A DNA stretch of 64,000 bases from Bradyrhizobium tropiciagri (GTDB taxonomy: Bacteria > Pseudomonadota > Alphaproteobacteria > Rhizobiales > Xanthobacteraceae): the NCBI RefSeq assembly GCF_001189845.1, contig NZ_LFLZ01000009.1, forward strand, positions 62,001 through 126,000. Reading direction: 5' to 3'. A model generated the notes under the pieces. That model did no database searches. It was given only the letters and a program-made list of their open reading frames with translations, and was not told the DNA's origin. Of this stretch, positions 63,726 through 64,000 are shown piece by piece (within the stretch, counting starts at the first letter, position 1; every line of letters starts with the position of its first letter). Made by a program: the position numbers and the translations under genes.

Positions 63726-64000
63726 CTACTCCGAAGCCGTCTTTCCGAGCTTCTCGCCTTTGGCAAGCTTCAATGCCCGCTGCAGATGGTCTTCGATTTT
63801 CGGCAAGGTCTTTCGCGCGAACTCCTTGAGATCCGCGTCGGTACCGTACTGGATCTCATACTGGAAGAGAGCCGCATTTCCCTTCTGATACTCGACCTGC
63901 CCTTCGACATAGTCACGATCGAGCGCCGCGCGTGGTTCCGCCTTGAAGGTTGACACCATCGCGTGGTAGGCGCCCTGCAGCAGCGTGTTGGGTGGCGCGG
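63726..64000 (-). CDS. DUF4142 protein, C-terminal part only (cut by right edge)
   Basis: The frame is open from the right edge to the stop at 63726, giving the last 91 residues or so. The sequence DRDYVEGQVEYQKGNAALFQ, then TDADLKEFARKTLPKIEDHL is the signature end of DUF4142 exported helical proteins (four-helix, ferritin-like fold). The first helix and any signal peptide lie outside the window. Function unknown. Confidence 0.8.
   Translation of the reverse strand, partial: APPNTLLQGAYHAMVSTFKAEPRAALDRDYVEGQVEYQKGNAALFQYEIQYGTDADLKEFARKTLPKIEDHLQRALKLAKGEKLGKTASE

Overview
The window looks like chromosomal DNA of an alphaproteobacterium of the Bradyrhizobium/Nitrobacteraceae type. The grounds are high GC, a C4-pathway 5-aminolevulinate synthase, FixJ-type response regulators, an RpoH-family sigma factor, a rhizobial-type porin and many small exported proteins of the kind seen in Bradyrhizobium. 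The genus is an inference from sequence style. I see no tRNA, rRNA, CRISPR array, intact IS element or phage module.

Layout. 1-6 kb: a signalling block with a frameshifted multidomain kinase/ATPase that runs off the left edge, two FixJ-like regulators, remnants of a DUF4118/PAS histidine kinase and of an AraC regulator, and a sensor kinase broken by a one-base shift. 6-8.6 kb: an AraC regulator divergent from a lactate/2-hydroxyacid dehydrogenase. 9-26 kb: periplasmic redox genes, namely two exported two-subunit molybdenum hydroxylases, a cytochrome c, a DUF336 protein, a di-heme peroxidase, an aldo/keto reductase, a bd-type quinol oxidase, DUF1275, an FMN reductase, a 3-hydroxyisobutyrate-dehydrogenase-like enzyme and a sorbosone-dehydrogenase-like lipoprotein. 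26-47 kb: a stress-type island with FdhD, small exported proteins, an RND pump, an oxalate-decarboxylase-like bicupin, a thioesterase, an RpoH paralogue, a cupin, HemA, a two-component system, catalase and a broken aquaporin. 48-53.5 kb: a second RND pump. 54-63 kb: a compact operon for a gluconate-dehydrogenase-like GMC enzyme, cytochromes c and a B-type heme-copper oxidase, followed by a DUF336 protein and a porin. The right edge cuts a DUF4142 protein.

The most interesting signal is non-coding. A 16-bp palindrome, CTAAA-N6-TTTAG, occurs nine times between 24.0 and 43.4 kb and always between genes. In eight regions one copy is followed by TGG or TTG on the side facing the nearest gene, including the two cases where that gene is on the minus strand. 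This suggests one uncharacterised regulon covering the sorbosone dehydrogenase, fdhD, two small exported proteins and a pump, the bicupin, rpoH (two copies 20 bp apart), a cupin and the two-component system.

The second main theme is short periplasmic electron chains. The 54-61 kb operon alone encodes a dehydrogenase, cytochromes c and a terminal oxidase, so it could carry electrons from a sugar or alcohol to oxygen. The molybdenum enzymes at 9-18 kb may similarly feed the nearby cytochrome c, peroxidase or bd oxidase. Several genes carry one- or two-base shifts (about 1105, 3710, 5370 and 45965). These are either real decay or base-calling errors and need read-level checking.
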